DNA of 31,898 bases, taken from Dissophora ornata. Taxonomy: Eukaryota > Mortierellomycota > Mortierellomycetes > Mortierellales > Mortierellaceae. The translations under genes and the position numbers were made by a program. Of the stretch, positions 31,248 through 31,898 are shown piece by piece; positions within the stretch are counted from its first letter, which is position 1; each line of letters begins with the position of its first letter. The stretch covers positions 1-31,898 of the forward strand of contig MU616875.1 in assembly GCA_025201705.1 (NCBI GenBank), in the 5' to 3' direction. Under the pieces are notes generated by a model, which saw only the letters and a program-made list of their open reading frames with translations, had not been told where the DNA came from and did no database searches.

Positions 31248-31898
31248 TTATTTATCAAAGAAGTAGTCCATGAACGGAGTGTCAAACATCGCCCCAATGT
31301 CGCTTGCCGCAATGGCTGGGAACGTCTCGCCAAGCAATTGATCTGCCGACCCATACTCTCGTGAATACTCTGCATCCGGTTGCCAGAACTGCATAGGAAA
31401 CGCGAACGGGGTTTGGGGTTGACCTGCTGGATTAGTCTCTCCAGCGACATGATTCACATAGCCCGGGCCTGCCATGGTATAGTAGACTCCATGTGGTCCA
31501 GCCACGACAGGTAGCCCATTTGGTGCTGCGGTTGGCTCCATTGCCGTCCTTCTTGGTGGCGGTAATACGTCATAGTCTTGACTGTGTCCGGGCCCGACGC
31601 CAGCAGGAGCATGCCCTTGCGTCCTTCCATTATGCGTCGCATGGTCCTGCATGCTGCTGCTCGCGTCTTCATCCGTCTGCGTTGGCGCTGAAGGCTCATT
31701 TGTATCACTCGCGAATATTGTTAACGGCACCACGGGTCTCCGATGGATAGAAGTAGCTAGCCTCCACTTCTGCATAGTATCTGCCATCTCCCTTACAAAC
31801 TTCGCCGCCACTTGACAGATGCTCAGCATCGACCTCTCGGCTCCATCGCCTTGCCGGTCCTGGTCGCGAACTTGCCCATAACGATTCTTATCAAACTC
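31248..31898 (-). CDS. C-terminal part of a probable fungal transcription regulator (runs off window)
   Basis: The minus-strand frame is open from the window edge to the stop at 31248, about 216 residues. The first part (NRYGQVRDQDRQ, MLSICQVAAKFVREMADTM) looks like the helical end of a regulatory domain. The rest is Pro/Gly/Gln-rich and disordered. The tail is acidic and aromatic (GETFPAIAASDIGAMF and then DTPFMDYFFDK), much like an activation domain. No zinc cluster is visible because the N-terminus is outside the window, so the Zn2Cys6 regulator call is inference from the tail. Its TAA stop overlaps an AATAAA poly(A) signal (GATAAATAAAG). The in-frame ATG at 31829 is probably internal. Confidence 0.5.
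   Translation of the reverse strand, partial: EFDKNRYGQVRDQDRQGDGAERSMLSICQVAAKFVREMADTMQKWRLATSIHRRPVVPLTIFASDTNEPSAPTQTDEDASSSMQDHATHNGRTQGHAPAGVGPGHSQDYDVLPPPRRTAMEPTAAPNGLPVVAGPHGVYYTMAGPGYVNHVAGETNPAGQPQTPFAFPMQFWQPDAEYSREYGSADQLLGETFPAIAASDIGAMFDTPFMDYFFDK

Overview
The window is nuclear DNA of a filamentous fungus. Its genes are split by GT-AG introns of about 85-170 nt, several with a clear CTAAC/CTAAT branch site. Intergenic DNA is rich in GA/CT and A/T microsatellites. The gene content (a long Sel1-repeat protein with an extra N-terminal domain, a poly-Gln bHLH factor, a receiver-domain cyclic-nucleotide phosphodiesterase, an F-box/WD40 protein) suggests an early-diverging lineage. 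Mortierellomycotina (Mucoromycota) is my best guess, from memory of related proteins and not from a search.

Layout. 1-360 is a relic: promoter and leader of an array gene with no coding sequence. 361-2103 is nearly empty. 2104-4872 (minus) is a two-exon gene for an 880-residue Sel1-repeat protein. 5322-13030 is the most unusual part: four tandem units of about 1.9 kb. Each unit holds one divergent pair of tiny genes, a 59-residue 'FF-type' on the minus strand and a 57-residue 'LF-type' on the plus strand. The pair shares a roughly 660-730 bp bidirectional promoter with TATA boxes and a GAAnnTTC heat-shock-element-like site. Units 1 and 3 resemble each other, as do units 2 and 4, so a two-pair block was probably duplicated. 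The relic at 1-360 is of the unit 2/4 type, so the Sel1 locus appears to interrupt a larger array. 13205-13735 (minus) is a decayed ORF with three in-frame TAG stops.

From 13.7 kb on the DNA looks like ordinary conserved genome. There is a 1220-residue bHLH transcription factor (plus, four exons, 15229-19247). Next is a 1031-residue class I cyclic-nucleotide phosphodiesterase with an N-terminal receiver-like domain (minus, ten exons, 20142-25047). A 384-residue protein of unknown function with a helix-hairpin-helix-like motif follows (plus, three exons, 27309-28746). After it comes a 487-residue F-box/WD40-type protein (minus, four exons, 28812-30667). The window ends in the C-terminal part of a probable transcription factor (minus, 31248 to the edge). 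I worked out exon joins by hand from GT/AG sites and reading phase; every join listed keeps the frame.

The phosphodiesterase would lower cAMP/cGMP and its receiver-like domain could link that to phosphorelay input. The F-box protein would select targets for SCF ubiquitin ligase. The two regulators would act on transcription. Nothing shows that these neighbours form one pathway. I saw no rRNA, tRNA, CRISPR array or intact transposon.
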